Shown here piece by piece: positions 21,275-33,606 of a stretch of DNA of 64,000 nt. The translations under genes and the position numbers were made by a program. The notes below the pieces were generated by a model, which saw only the letters and a program-made list of their open reading frames with translations, searched no databases and was not told the origin of the DNA. This stretch comes from Lyophyllum atratum (Eukaryota; Basidiomycota; Agaricomycetes; Agaricales; Lyophyllaceae). The stretch is taken from contig JACGCN010000019.1 of assembly GCA_014905825.1 (NCBI GenBank), positions 806,001 to 870,000 on the forward strand, given 5' to 3'. Numbering within the stretch: position 1 is the first letter of the stretch; every line of letters starts with the position of its first letter.

Positions 21275-22128
21275 GGTGATATTAGGTGAACGCTTTGAAG
21301 GGAAGTTTAATGTATGTTAGAGCAGAATCGGGAATTCAAGGGAATGGAAGTGGCCGCAGGCTCGACGTCAGCGAGCTCAGCTCGTACGTGTGGGAAACAA
21401 GTGGCAAGTCAGAGAAGTCGAGTCGTTCAATCTCGTTGAACAGGGTATATATGTTGCGACGGCGACGGCCCAGTTCCGTTACGGTCGCGTTGCCGTTCAT
21501 CAAATCGAACCTGCCAAATCCATAGAATCAGATTACAAGGACTTGATGGTCGACTGTGGTTAGGAAATCGACGGGCTCAGGCCAACACAGGGTAAGTGAG
21601 AACATGGATGCAGTAACAGACAAACTTGCAAATGCCTTCAATGTGTCGCAGTCGTGTCGTCGGGATCAGACGCTGGAAGGCTTTGCAAAATGCGAACAAA
21701 CAGCGAAGATAACGGGAACCAAGAGATATCGACAGGGTTCTAGCCAGTACAAGATCGGGGAAGACATCAAAGAAATCAGGCGAGCTTGGAAGGACGCAGT
21801 ATGAAGAGCCTTTCCCTGGTCTGTCCTGGATTGTTAAACATTTGCATGGTTGCACTGTCATATGTGTCAGTGACGTCAATCCCAGATGGTATGCTCGCGC
21901 TGCCTGCAATCGTCGGAGGAGTCTATAGACATAGTTTGCTCGGAGACGAAGATGTCTCGACGAAGAAATCCAGATCGCGCAAATTTGTAGCCCCAGAGTG
22001 GCGATACCTCTCACAGACTGACTGGATTTGAAACTTCGCAATCGTTTATTGTCCGGATAGGAATCGATTCTTAAAGATGTCGAGATTGTAGCAGGGAATA
22101 CAAGAAATGGTGAGAGTAGTGTATAAAA
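21275..22128. other. Intergenic region with unsupported open frames
   Basis: 854 bp between the metalloprotease promoter and the 3' end of cofilin. Open stretches occur on both strands (minus 21577-22041, 154 codons; plus 21604-21804, 66 codons). Neither has a domain or splice-consistent partner exons. I treat them as chance frames, though the plus-strand one has gene-like composition. Confidence 0.4.
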
Positions 22129-22768
22129 TCAGGCTCCGATACGGGAGGCTTTGTCCAGCACTGGGAATCGAGCATAAGAAGGTCAGAGACAGTTAAGCAG
22201 CGGCACAGCTGATATACGCACCGCTTTCGTACGCAACCTCACTGAAATCGGTTCCCTGGATCTCTGTGGCAATGCCAACGAGGGAGCGTCGCAGGGCATC
22301 CTTGGACGAGGCGAACAGCATCTTCTGCTTGATCTTGGCATCGTCGGGAGACCTAATCACGGTGATCAGCACAACGGTTCGCAACGGAAAGATGTCCCAA
22401 AACGCGCAGAGGCGAGAGAAGGAGGACAGGGCGCAGCCGATGGAAAGGGATCGCGACGTACCAGGAGTAGAAAATGATCTTGTTCCTCTTGCCACCATCC
22501 TCTTTCTCAAAGTCGAAGTCGTAGACCGCCCATCGACATTCTGTTTCCGGAAGGTCGGCCACGAAATCGTCGTAATCTTGGGAGGCCGATGTCTTCTCGA
22601 CAACGACCTCGGTGAAGTCTTTGCTCAGGGTGAAGATGATGTATTTATATGTCTTCTTGAGCTTGAGTGCCTGGTATTCTTTGAGACATAATTCGTTAAC
22701 GCCGACGCCGGAGGCCTGTGCTGGCGTCAGATAGGACTGTCACTATGACCTGCGAGTATCCTTACCAT
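22129..22768 (-). CDS. COF1: Cofilin (actin-depolymerising factor)
   Basis: Four exons: 22766-22768, 22462-22715, 22222-22352, 22129-22160, giving 139 aa. The first exon holds only the ATG codon, followed directly by GTAAGG. This start-codon-adjacent intron is common in cofilin genes of fungi. The ADF domain is complete: [18 protein letters not shown] (N-terminal Ser for regulation at position 3), [61 protein letters not shown] (long actin-binding helix) and the C-terminal [16 protein letters not shown]. It binds actin monomers and filaments and speeds turnover at cortical patches. The neighbour on the same strand is alpha-actinin, another actin-binding protein. Confidence 0.96.
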
Positions 22769-22924
22769 TTCAAATAATAAGAGGTGGGTGGTGGGTGGTG
22801 GGTGGGCGGAAGAAGAGGTTTATATGTGGCTGTGAACAACTGCGATCACGCGCATTCTCTTATCATGATTCAGCGCCTGTCACACAAAGGGAATTGTTCA
22901 AAATTATGGGGTATCTACAGCAGA

Positions 22925-25616
22925 CTACGCAAAAACATCATCCAGCCACCGCTCATAGTCATATTCCGGCTCGCCTGTGTCGTTGGATGTACTTGGCATG
23001 GCCTCGCGGAGGTAATCGATCGCAGGCGGAGGGAGATGCGCAATACGCAGATCGAGTTCCGTTACGAAAGGCTGTACAAGCGTAAGTCATCCGCAGGCTC
23101 AGAGTTTGTGCACTACGCACCTTGTCAGTCGCGATGCCGCGGAAAGCTTCCCGCAGTTGCTCCGGAGACGTTTGATCTTCCGTGATATCAACCTGCGGAA
23201 GAAAATGTTTAGCAGCTCTCCCACCGATAAAGGAGGAAGGCACAGACAAGGAGATTGATGAATGCTTCGAAAGTGACTGCGCCATAAGCCTGCGTTAGGT
23301 CCTCAAAAATGAAAACCATGTCTTCATCGGTGTATACAATTCCTAGACTGGCAAGGGCTGCGGTCATTTCGGACAAATTGAGAGTGTTGGTTTCGTCTTT
23401 GTCGAAGTAGCGGAATGTGCTCTCAAATTGTTCCAACTGTGCTGGAGTGAGGTTCGTCATGTTCCTCGAGACAATCTGCCAGAGTCAGCGAGACCGTAAA
23501 GAAGACATCATGTCACACGACGACGGACCTGGTTATCGATGAAGGCAATCTTCTTGGCGACAATCTGGGTAAGTAGTTCCAGCTCGAACTCCAGGTCCTG
23601 GCATGTAAACACGGTATAATCATTCTCCTCAACGTTCGCCGAACTACATTCCACCTCTGCGCTAGCGACACTTGCTAGGATGTCTGATAACGCTGGCAAA
23701 CGTGTTTGTATTTGCTGTACTTGCTCTTGTTGTGACTAGGATGGAAATCAATCTTGTGGAATCAATCCTTGGAAGGGGAAGAGACAGACCTCCAGAGTAC
23801 CTTCAATAGCTGTCAGTTCAGACGATAGGGCGTGCAGCCGTCGCTCAAAATCATTCGCCAAGTCCGCATACTTCTTGCGAAGAGACTCTTTGATCCTGAG
23901 AGAAGTATGAGTCACGCCCTATTGAAGAACAGCTGTGGTCCACCTACTGCCGTATCTGTGCATTGATTGCCCTCGATCTACTTGCTTCCGAGGATAGAAG
24001 TCCTTTCCAAGCCTGGTCTAGGTCGGACAGCGCAAGGCCTGGAGGAGGAACGTATTCCCGAAGACCGTACGTTTTCAATTTGGTCTGCACGTTTCCGAAA
24101 AGTGTCGCTACATCTTGTCTCTCCGTTACCCACGTCCGTTTCCTCGTTTGCTTGTAGGTCGTAAAGTCAGCTGATTGCTGCTTGGCGTCTGCATAGCTTC
24201 CAGAGAATGCCGCAGCTAACCAGTGGTCCTGAGTTTCGGATAGGGCGGATAGCAACTAATATGTACGGTGTTAGAACTGAGGTCGATAGTGTGCATAGCA
24301 TTGGAGGAACATACAAGTCTTATACGACGTTCATAGTCATTTCGGCTCACCCAAACGGATTGCATGAGTTCCGCAAACTTCTCCACTCGCCGTGACACTG
24401 TTTCTGCCTGGTCTACGACAAGTAATGAGACTGACATTTCCTCAGGGGGCGGTGCCTTGTGCTTACCCATTGATGAAAATGCATGGAAGAAACTGGCTAT
24501 GTACGTCATGACACTCCGTTCATCAGGACGATTCGAATCGCACAAGTCTTCGACTTCGAGGAGTTGCTATAGAAACTGCTGGGTTTGCAATGGGGAAACA
24601 GAGGGAGAAATGTACTCACAGGTATGTTAAGATGTTCTGCTGCAATCGTGAACGCCAGAATGGTGTTTCCATGCCGATCTGTCTATAAGGTGCAGGATCT
24701 GAGGAAAGTTCACGAGGTGCAATACAGCTGACCCACCTTATCCAGCTTGTCGTAATCGAGCAGTTCTGGTCGATGGCGGTGAATCAAAGCACACCTGTAA
24801 AAAGTGTAAGGCGGCTCTATGATCTATGGCGAGAAACGCATGGATTGCTGCGCACGAACAAAGCAAGCCCATCAGACCAACTCAAGGAAAAGTCTTGCAC
24901 ATCGACTTCCTTGTATGGTTCGGTCTTACGTTGACACCAAAGGAGTAAGCCTTCCTTTGCAGAAAGTCCCTCTTCACTTGTAACGCAGGTTTGAGTTAGT
25001 GCTTGTCCAGACGATCAGCGTCGGACACACCTGATATCCGCGATCGTGAAGCGCAAAATGAGAGTCCAAATCATCCCCAGGATGAGCTTCAAATTCCCGT
25101 CGATAATGTCTGTCCGATAAATGCTCAGTAGTGGGATATGCATGAATACCTATCGGCACACCTTCTGGTCCAATGTTAGTGAGTTTGACCCCTCGGGAAG
25201 TAATGAATTCCAGAGCTTTGTTCACATTTTCCGCTTTCTGAACGCGTATCCGGGGATTCTTGTTGTAGCGACCAAGACTGGTGTCTCCTAATAAAAGGCA
25301 TAAACCCTGAGTTGTCGTCTTAGATCGGAAGACGCACCCATAATCTCCTGTAAGCACATCCAGTTCAGATGACCACTTATTGAAATTGGCGTCGAGGAAG
25401 GCCCACCATAAGCTGAATGAGCCGAACACCATCTGACAGATCCTTAACCAGAGAGGACATCGGAGGGTAGCCATTCATCTCTAACTTTGTGTTCAACCTG
25501 GATTGTGACGAGATGGGAGGCAGCTGTAAGATTTCGGTTCTTCAATCCTGTGGGAAGCTGTACCATTTGCAAAAGGTCCTCTCTTGCACGTCTCGGGAGC
25601 GTGTTTCCAGCGACAT
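22925..25616 (-). CDS. ain1: Alpha-actinin
   Basis: Sixteen exons: 25564-25616, 25407-25497, 25338-25347, 25162-25287, 25031-25109, 24860-24976, 24737-24794, 24620-24682, 24467-24566, 24315-24412, 23948-24255, 23790-23895, 23529-23735, 23248-23475, 23121-23192, 22925-23071. They give 620 aa, close to S. pombe Ain1. Exon 3 is a 10-nt microexon. It crosslinks actin filaments at the cytokinetic ring. Domains: two calponin-homology domains (about 1-240; [72 protein letters not shown]), a short spectrin-type rod (about 250-470; [21 protein letters not shown]), and a C-terminal EF-hand pair ([17 protein letters not shown]; second degenerate) ending with the Ca-insensitive EF module. The donor of exon 6 is GTTCGT, chosen because it restores [15 protein letters not shown]. 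Confidence 0.95.
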
Positions 25617-25769
25617 TGACCGCTCCTCTGGTAATTACAGGTCGAAAAGTAGGTTATGAGGTGAATGTTATGGGATGGTAAGCGATGGTAAATAAGATCA
25701 GAGCAGCACCGACGCGTCCAATTCAAGGTCCGTCGGCGCGTCTCTTCAACTCCCATCCTCGTCCGCACC
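25617..25769. promoter_or_regulatory. Bidirectional promoter, alpha-actinin / POB3
   Basis: Only 153 bp separate the two divergent start codons, so both promoters and both 5' leaders must lie here. No TATA box was seen, in keeping with housekeeping expression of POB3. Confidence 0.7.
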
Positions 25770-28166
25770 ATGACCACCCAGTTCGACCGTATCTACCATG
25801 GTCTTTCTTCAGAGGTTGGAAGTACGTCAAGGTCGTTCTCTGGTGTTGAACAGCTCCTTATTCATGCTTTCTTTGCAGAATTCCGGGTGGCGGCCAGCGG
25901 TATGGCTTGGAAAGGCGCCGACTCAGAGGGCGTCATCGCAATCCCTGCAAACCATATCGAGTGGGCTCAGTGGATGCGCGTAGCTCGAGGTTTTCAGCTT
26001 CGGATAGGAATGAAGGATGACAAGAGAGAGTACCGCGCCGAGAAATTCGACGGATTTGCGAGAGAGGTACGCAGGAAAATTTCTCCCAACAATACATAAC
26101 CTCATATTTCCGTGCGCAGGATCATGACAAACTTACGAGTCTCCTAAAAAACCACTTTGGAAAGACACTGGAGACGAAAGAGGTGTCATTCAAAGGGTGG
26201 AATTGGGGCACCACAGATTTCCAAGGTGTGTATGGTAATCATGCGACGTGTGCTTGCAGAACCTGAACAACAGGCATACTCTAGGCAACAACTTGGCTTT
26301 CTTGGTGTCAGATAAGACTGCTTTCGAGCTCCCACTGACTCAGGTCAACAACTCCAACATGGCTGGCCGTACTGAAGTCACACTTGAATTCTCTAGCCAG
26401 TCATCGTCTTCAAAAGCGCTCGCAAAAAGTATGGGTGACGAAATGGTGGAGATCCGTTTCCACGTTCCTGGAACCCACACGAAACTCAAGGGCTCAGGCT
26501 CAGATGACGAGGATAACAACGAGGAGGAGGAGGAGATCAGTGCGGCCCAGGTCTTCCACGACATGATAAAAGACAAAGCCGTGATAGGCCAAGAACCGGG
26601 AGATCTAATTCTGAGCTTTGAGGAGATTCTCGTCTTGACACCCCGTGGCCGCTACGACATGGATATGTATCCTGAATTTTTGCGATTGAGGGGGAAGACC
26701 TACGACTACAAGATTGAGTACAGCCACATCTCACGAATGTTCCTCCTACCCAAGGACGACCAGCATGTGCTGTTTATTGTAAGTATGTCCGTTTTATGCA
26801 TTGAGGTTTGACCACTGACTCTGCATCCATCATAGCTTGATTTGAGATCACCAATCGGACAGGGCCAAACTCGTTATCAGTATCTGGTTATGCAGTTTAC
26901 TCGGGAAGAGGAGATCACTGCTGAGCTGAACATGACCGAGTGCGTCCATCCCAGCCATATACCTGACCTGAGGCTCACGTAGCTTTCGTCAGGGAGGAGA
27001 TTGCCAAGTATGACAAGCTGAAGAAAAACTACGAAGATCCTACTTTCGAAGTAGTCTCTGGAGTTTTCCGGGCACTTGCTAAGAAGAAGATCATCGGCTC
27101 AGGCAGCTTCCAGAGGTACACCCTTTTGCCCCGCCCCCATAGACTGTTTCTGACCTGTAATATGGTAGCCGGGACGGCCACCCAGGGATCAAAGCCAACC
27201 TGAAAGCAATCCAAGGCGACCTCTTCCTACTCGAAAAATACATCTTTTTCGTCTCCAAACAACCCAGTCTTATCGAGATTGCCGACGTTCACCAAGTCAT
27301 CTTCTCTCGTGTAGGCGCGAGCATGGGTGCCGCCGCTGCACGTACGTTCGACTTGAAGATCGTCACGAAGAGCGGTCCCGAACACAACTTCACCTCTATC
27401 AACAAGGAGGACCACGAGCCTGTGGAGACATACCTGAAGGACAAGAAGATCAAGGTCAAGAACGAGATGGTTCCGGACGCAGATCTACTCCTGGCTGCTG
27501 CTGCGGGCGACGACGACGAGGACGACGATATGCAGAGCGTAAGCTCTGATGATGGGCCTCCGCGAATCAAGCAAGCAAAGGCCGGCTTCGATGACGAAGA
27601 CAGCGAGGAGGATGGTATGATATTTAACGCTGCCTTCAATTATTCGATATCTAATTTCAATGGCCACTGCAGAGGACTTCCAAGCATCCGCGTCGGATTC
27701 CGGTTCACCAAGCGAAGACGATTCGTCAGAGGAAGGCGCAGCAACTGCCTCGGATGCCAGTGGTGACCGTGAATTTGCCGCCGCTGCCAAGAAGAAGAAG
27801 TTGAAGGGCAAAACGAAGGAGAAGGAGACAGGGGACGGCACTAAGGTGGTGAAAAAGAAGAAGGCGAAAGCGACCGAGAGCGATGCGGAGGACGATAAGC
27901 CGAAGAAGAAAGCTGCGCCCAAACCAAAGCCCACAAAGAAATCCGACGATGAAATGGATATCGACGCAGCGGCTAAGCCGAAGCTTAAGCCCAAGGCGCC
28001 GAAGCCGAAGCCAAAGCCCAAAAAAGAGGGGGATGACGCGATGGATGTAGATGAAGATAAGCCCAAGCCCAAAGCCCAGCCCCGTCCAAAGCCCAAACCG
28101 AAAAAGAAGGCTGAAGACGCTGCGGAGTCAGAACCGCCAAAGAAAAAGGCGAAGACTTCGGAATGA
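25770..28166 (+). CDS. POB3: FACT complex subunit POB3/SSRP1 with long basic tail
   Basis: Eight exons: 25770-25821, 25879-26066, 26120-26225, 26285-26778, 26836-26939, 26993-27115, 27169-27614, 27673-28166, giving 668 aa. With Spt16 it forms the FACT histone chaperone, which opens and rebuilds nucleosomes during transcription and replication. Domains in order: N-terminal dimerisation domain (FDRIYHGLSSEVG...), SSRP1 domain (TEVTLEF, VEIRFHVPG, FEEILVLTPRGRYDM, FLRLRGKTYDYKI), and the Rtt106-like PH domain (SRMFLLPKD..., GQTRYQYLVMQF, FVSKQPSLIEIADVHQVIFSRVG). An acidic patch (DDDEDDDM, EEDEDFQ) follows. No HMG box is present, as in yeast Pob3. Instead about 150 residues of alternating Lys/Pro (KPKPKPKK type) and acidic patches (DEMDID, DAMDVDED) follow. 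Confidence 0.95.
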
Positions 28167-28411
28167 ACTCTTAGATCTCTACATTTCCAGTTCCACTATT
28201 TCTGTGTATTTTATACTACGTTTAACTTGATTTCCTAGTGAGAAGTACCGATAATAGTCATCATAAAGCGAGTGTAAGGCGTAGGATAGTTTATGCGCAG
28301 GTGGTATGAATAAGGGGATTACAGGTACAACAAGTATGATCTCGAGAGGCATGGAACATGCAAATGAGTGATAGAATGTCTAGAAAGCGAAACGAACATT
28401 ACAACGAGAGT

Positions 28412-31400
28412 CTAGATGTGCTTGCGCAACAGGGAACCCGGCTCAAATACGTCTGCGGACTGCATCTGTTGCGCAATCGTCAAAGGTGGGGCGACAGAGA
28501 GAAGGGGCTGGATGGGGCGATGGGCGGATGACCCTTTACGGGTGCCTGCACGGGAGAGAGGTCCTGGCCCGCCAGCAGCATTGCCATTGGTCGCTTTGGG
28601 GTTAAACAGCACATGTCTCTCTTGGTGCAGGACATAGGACTATAATAAATTGCGTTAGATGCGGAATGCTCATTGCATTTTTCTCCTTCTTGGCTCACCC
28701 TTGCTAGAAGGACTTTCTCCATCCAAAGATTTCCTTCTTTCTCACTACACGAGAAGATGTGTAGATAGTCTGCAGTATTTTCAAAGAACGACAGGTTATC
28801 CGTTGACTTGATGGCAAAAGAGAAAGGGCGGGGGGCTTTGTGCAGACGGGTAATGAAGTAGGCGTCGAAGTTCGAGAGCGAACACAGAAGGACCTCGTCT
28901 CTTCCCTGAAGGCACACCCGTCAGCAAGGTGAAGAAAAACGGCAACGGCACTGACATTGTCGCGTTTTGAAAGCCACAAGCTATGCTCCCTAAGCTGGAG
29001 CCACCGCTTATTCCACTTTCCACGCTTGCTTTCCCACTCAACATAGCCCGCATGTGTCGGTGATACGCTCGGCATAGCCTAAATTGCAACTGCTGTCAGT
29101 AACCTGGTAACCTGCAAGCAGATAAGATTACGAGAATACTTACAGCACGACTGAGCGGTGCCGCCAGTGGTGTCAACCTGATCACGAAAGTGTTCATCAT
29201 CTTATCTTTGTTCCAAGATGCTTGTACGTCGGACAAGAGCTCGAAGCTCCGGATTGGACGCTCTGCAAAACCAATCTCAGTAATCAGAAGGGCTCGAGAG
29301 TCCGGAGAGGCTTACCCATTCCAAAGTCTTGAGCCACCTCCCAGACCATCCACCCACCACTGCCAACCCATCCCTTCAGAGAACCTTGAGCCTCGACCAT
29401 TTCAATGACATCGCCAGCGTTAGTTGAGGCGCTGATCTCAACCATATTAAAGCGCTGCATATCACAAATGAAGATACGCTGTTGTGTGACTGGGCCCCGC
29501 ATATTAGTCGCAGAAACAGCAAACGTTTCAGGAGGCGGAAGAGGTGGAACCGGAGGACGCTGCAAACTCGGCCGAGGTCGTTCAACCTCAGAAGATGAAC
29601 GAGTAGACCTAGTCTCTGGAGTGACCTTCATGAGTTTCCGAGGTTCCTCCGCAGATTTCCTAACAGGCTGCCTTGGTGAAGACTCGTCCTGCGAAAGGCG
29701 CGGCGGATGTGAACGAGGACTCGAACCAGAGAAACCATCCCTTATTAGAGTAAGATTGCGACTAAGCTTCTGGCCCGCATCAATAGGCAGAGGCACAGCG
29801 TGATGTTCCTCGGGTTTTCTGCCTTCTGGCCGATGGAAAGAGCGCATTGGGCGTAGGGATCGGTATTCAGGTGGGGGACTTTGTGGGGGCGAGGCGAATG
29901 GCTGGAACGTGTCGTGGTCTCTCAGACCACGCCCAGCACTTCCGGGTCTACTACCAGATCGCTCCTTGGGGTCTCTCCTTGACGTCGTGTTCGATCTCGG
30001 GCGGGATGCGGATGTTTCAGCAACCTCCATGGTCTGTAACTGCCTCGTGAGATCGTCAGGGGAGAATGCCTGCAAATCAGCAGTCGGAAGCGTCTTCGTA
30101 CGGGGGCGTCGTACAGACGTAGAGGCATGTAATGCCGCCTCAGCGGAGCTCGACATCTGAGCTAGCTGAGCAGGTTCAGCCGCACCTGGAGGCCGGGCAA
30201 AGGCCTGTCCGCGAGGAATGGATGTCGATTCTGCGGCCCTCGCAGCGCGTGCGAGTCTACGCTGCTCTCGTTCCTCCCGTACCTGTCGACGTATCGTGTT
30301 CTGAGCCTTGAGAGCAGTAGGGATACGCTGTGCCAATGGTACATCATCGTCCGATGACGCAGCAGAAGTCGCAGCAATATGAGACATCGCTCCCGCGGGT
30401 TCACCATAATCATCGGTCGATTCGTCGTCTGAGGTGGTCGCTTCGGTATCAGAGGGTGTCGAGAACGTCGAGCGATTGACACGTCTGTCATCCTCGTCCT
30501 CATCATCACCTCGTCTCCCGAGCCCACCGGTTCCGCTATTAGTGGCCCGTCCATTACCGCCCGCGTTATTTCCGTGAGCCCATTGGCTGCTCCCACCCTG
30601 CTCGCATCCCCTGCCAAGACCGCCTTGACTCCGTTGGCTATCCCTCCCAGCTCCATCAAAGGCCTCGCCCTCGTCCATCAAAGATTTCGTCACAGGCGAG
30701 GGAGAGCTTTGCGGCATCTTGGACGGCCGGATAGTTCCAGCAGATGTTCCTGGTTCATATGCTACGTCCGATTCGCCGAGTAGGTCAGCGTGTGTATAGA
30801 CTGCGGTGCTTGAGGCATTTTCGTTGAGTGATTCGTACAAATCCTCCGACGACCAATATGAGCTGATGATGTCGTGTGAATCAAAGTGAGATGCAGGCAA
30901 ATCGAGATAGTCGTCGGGGGGAGAGTTCAAGGTATCGCTGTCTGCGGCGGAGGACATGCTGGTATCATAGCTGCTGAAGCTCGCCCATTGGAAATCGCCA
31001 GTCGAACCAGTAGAGGAAGTAGAAGACATGGATGTAGAACGGGAGAGGGACGACATCTCAGATAATGTCTCGGATGAAGTGCGGGATAAAGAGTGCACGA
31101 GCCCTTCGTCCATAGAAGCCTCCGAGTCTGCGTGGTACAATGGCTCGTCCAGGCTGACTGGAGAAGTATGCAACACGTGGCCAAATGTCGAGGAACCCGC
31201 TTGCCTCGAGGACATAGTATCATCTTCTTCCGAAAAGTCCAGAAAGTCGAGATCAAGGTCTGCAACGAAGTCGACCGATTCAGAAGGCATAGTAACTGGA
31301 GAATTTAAGAGCGAAGATTCCTGTGAGCCTGAGGATTCTCCTGAGGTATTTCCCTGGTCGAGCTGATCCCATGGTTCGAAGGGTAGACCCGCACCAACTC

Positions 31401-32474
31401 GGCCTTTACGAACCTGCAAAATGCATTCAATTTTACGAAGACGCGTCAAAATAAGACTTATTGTACGGACCTTGCGTGTCACGACAACGTTCATGCGAGC
31501 GAGGGTGTCGAGTGATGGTAAAGAAGGGCGAGGAGCGAAGGCTGGTTTCTGATAAGCTGGGCGAGCGCGTCCAGACAATGTTCGAGATACACCATGCGTC
31601 GAGATAGGGCTGCTGGAGGGGGGCGACGAAAGGAAGCTTGCTTTAGCCTCTGGGGTGTTGGGGGTCAATGGAGATCGAGGCTTGGGTGGAAGTGTGTCAA
31701 GAGACGCTATGGGTAATGACGTGGGTACAGGTGTCGATGCCAGCTGGTGAGATGAGAGGGCTGGTGCCGCCGAAAGATTCGCGAAAGGATCATCGTCAAG
31801 TAGAAAGTCAGGAGGTGGGGAATCTCTAGGAGAGGAAATTCGCGATGTGTTGAATGGCGGTGGCTGGAGATCATCGAACGCGTTGGGGTACATTGACTGG
31901 CTCGTCCCAGAATGTGAGCCACTCCTACCAGGAATAGAAGGTATGGAAAAGTCGGTAGGCGATGGTGGCGCGTTAAGGAACGAAGGTACGAAAATAGACT
32001 GTAAGGAGCGACGTTTCTTCGCCATTCTGACTCTTTGCCGTTGGGGAGACTTGGAAACAAGATTAGGTTCTACAAAAAATGCGGGGGGGTCTCCAGGGCG
32101 AGTTATGTAAAGGTCCGTGCTCGGGTTGCCGTCGACCTGCCCTGGGTAGGAAGTCTGTGGGGAAATCACAAGTCAGGCCCAACGCGTCGTTGATCAATCA
32201 CAGGAAGCCACGCCGTCGTCCGTGCAGGACTTGCTGCGCGTGCGACGGAATTTTTGATGTTTTAAATAATGAAACTCACCAACAGATACACCGAACTCTC
32301 GGAAAAGGGCCCTGGTTCAGCAGGAAGTTGATCTCTTGGTGGATCTCTGACGAGAATATGTGGTGGCTGCGGTCGATTGGCCTGGGTATCTGTTTCTGCC
32401 TTGCTGGTCGAGGATGTGGGGGTGCCGAGGAGAGACACGACTCGCCCGGACGACCAGGGTTGGATCTGTGCCAT
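28412..32474 (-). CDS. RA-PH domain adaptor protein (MRL/RIAM-like architecture)
   Basis: Seven exons: 32280-32474, 31471-32154, 29316-31413, 29144-29262, 28956-29078, 28699-28905, 28412-28639, giving 1217 aa. The first 900 residues are Ser/Pro-rich and disordered, with a short basic segment (RMAKKRRSLQSIF) and an arginine-rich helix (IRRQVREEREQRRLARAARAAE). A Ras-association domain follows (QRIFICDMQRFNMVEISASTNAGDVIEMVEAQGSL... WMVWEVAQDFGMGKPLRTFELLSDV-like after splicing), joined to a PH domain (SPTHAGYVEWESKRGKWNKRWLQLREHSLWLSK... LWMEKVLLARS). Tandem RA-PH is the signature of the MRL/Grb7 family, which links small GTPases to membranes and actin. In fungi such proteins act in polarity. 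I infer a similar role. The start was chosen as the first ATG in frame. Confidence 0.88.
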
Positions 32475-33543
32475 ATGGGAACAACAAGGTGGACCGTGGT
32501 TTACCCGATTGGCCTGATCGAGGTCTGGTTGATAAGATAGAGATCTGGAATGGTTGCGGGGGGTTACCGTTCCAAACTTGCAGTATAATCGCGATGAATT
32601 TCTTTTGAAAAGTGGGAGGACAACGACGACAAGGAAAGAAATGAAGGCGTTGATACAAAGCAAATAAACTATTTGGGCTAAGCTGTTTACCACCCCTTGA
32701 TGGTCGCACTCCATTTTGTTTGGCGACAACGTCAACTACAGCTAGAATGACGGACAGTGCGTCTTGTCACCGCCCTTGTCCTCAAGGACATTTGTTCATA
32801 CTTACAGCCGCTCAACGTCAAATGGTAACAGATTTACCAACTTTGAATCCCACCGCACAGGAATATCGGCTTTCCGCGGAAATCGATGCACCTTTACTTT
32901 AAATCACTGCCCGAACCGCCCTGGACGGTATGTAAAGTCTTGCATTAACTCCTCTGCAAATCAGTAGCTCGCGGTTCTACTCTCAGAACCGCACGGAAGG
33001 AATGTCACACATAATATCATATCTCATGCAATTAGTCCCGGTGGCGCTCATGTAAAAGATCGTGGCTGGGCGACGCGTGGCGTATAATACTAATGGTAAA
33101 GATCTGAACCTGGATCTGGTTCGCCGCCATTCCCGGCGGTCCATTGACAGTCAAAGTCCAGTCCAGTTGCACTCCTGTGAAAAGTTCAGAGATTTCCACT
33201 CGTTAGAAAGTCAGTACATACTTAGCGACGTATATTCACCATGCTCCACGCTCATGTTATATATAGCTTGAACCCCAGAATGAGGCGGCTCGCCAGGAAA
33301 AGCCATGCGCCAGAAGAATATGGAATTTGATCGGGGGTGCTTCAAGGAAATCGATCGTCATACCTTCTCCCTCGCGCTAGCTACATCCACTAAATTAGTA
33401 TAAATATTAGAGTCTAGTATTACTCTAGATGTTGAGACTAAGCCTTGAGAGCTAAAAACGCGCCGGGTGTGCTATGGGCATGCACAGAGAGGCTCAGAGG
33501 ATCGGATGGGAGTTAGATGCAGATGTGCCTGATTCCGACTCGG
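32475..33543. other. Intergenic region upstream of the RA-PH gene
   Basis: About 1.07 kb up to the MITE target duplication. It includes the RA-PH promoter. Open stretches (for example minus 32475-32735 continuing the first exon upstream) lack support. No clear repeats were seen. Confidence 0.5.
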
Positions 33544-33551
33544 ATTACCGA
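33544..33551. repeat. Left target-site duplication of the MITE
   Basis: ATTACCGA directly before the left terminal inverted repeat. The identical octamer follows the right terminus at 34369-34376. An 8-bp duplication is the hallmark of hAT-superfamily transposition. Confidence 0.9.
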
Positions 33552-33606
33552 AGGACCCCCGAAAGCCACTCAAGATGCCTGATCCCAAATGAGCCAAAAT
33601 CCGCGA

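Noticed and set aside
21577..22041. Minus-strand frame of 154 codons and a plus-strand frame of 66 codons at 21604-21804
   Set aside because: No recognisable motif and no adjoining exons with consistent phase. Both remain weak possibilities but are below my threshold.
27485..28096. Minus-strand open frame of about 203 codons, Phe/Gly/Leu-rich
   Set aside because: Antisense shadow of the Lys-Pro tail and acidic region of POB3.
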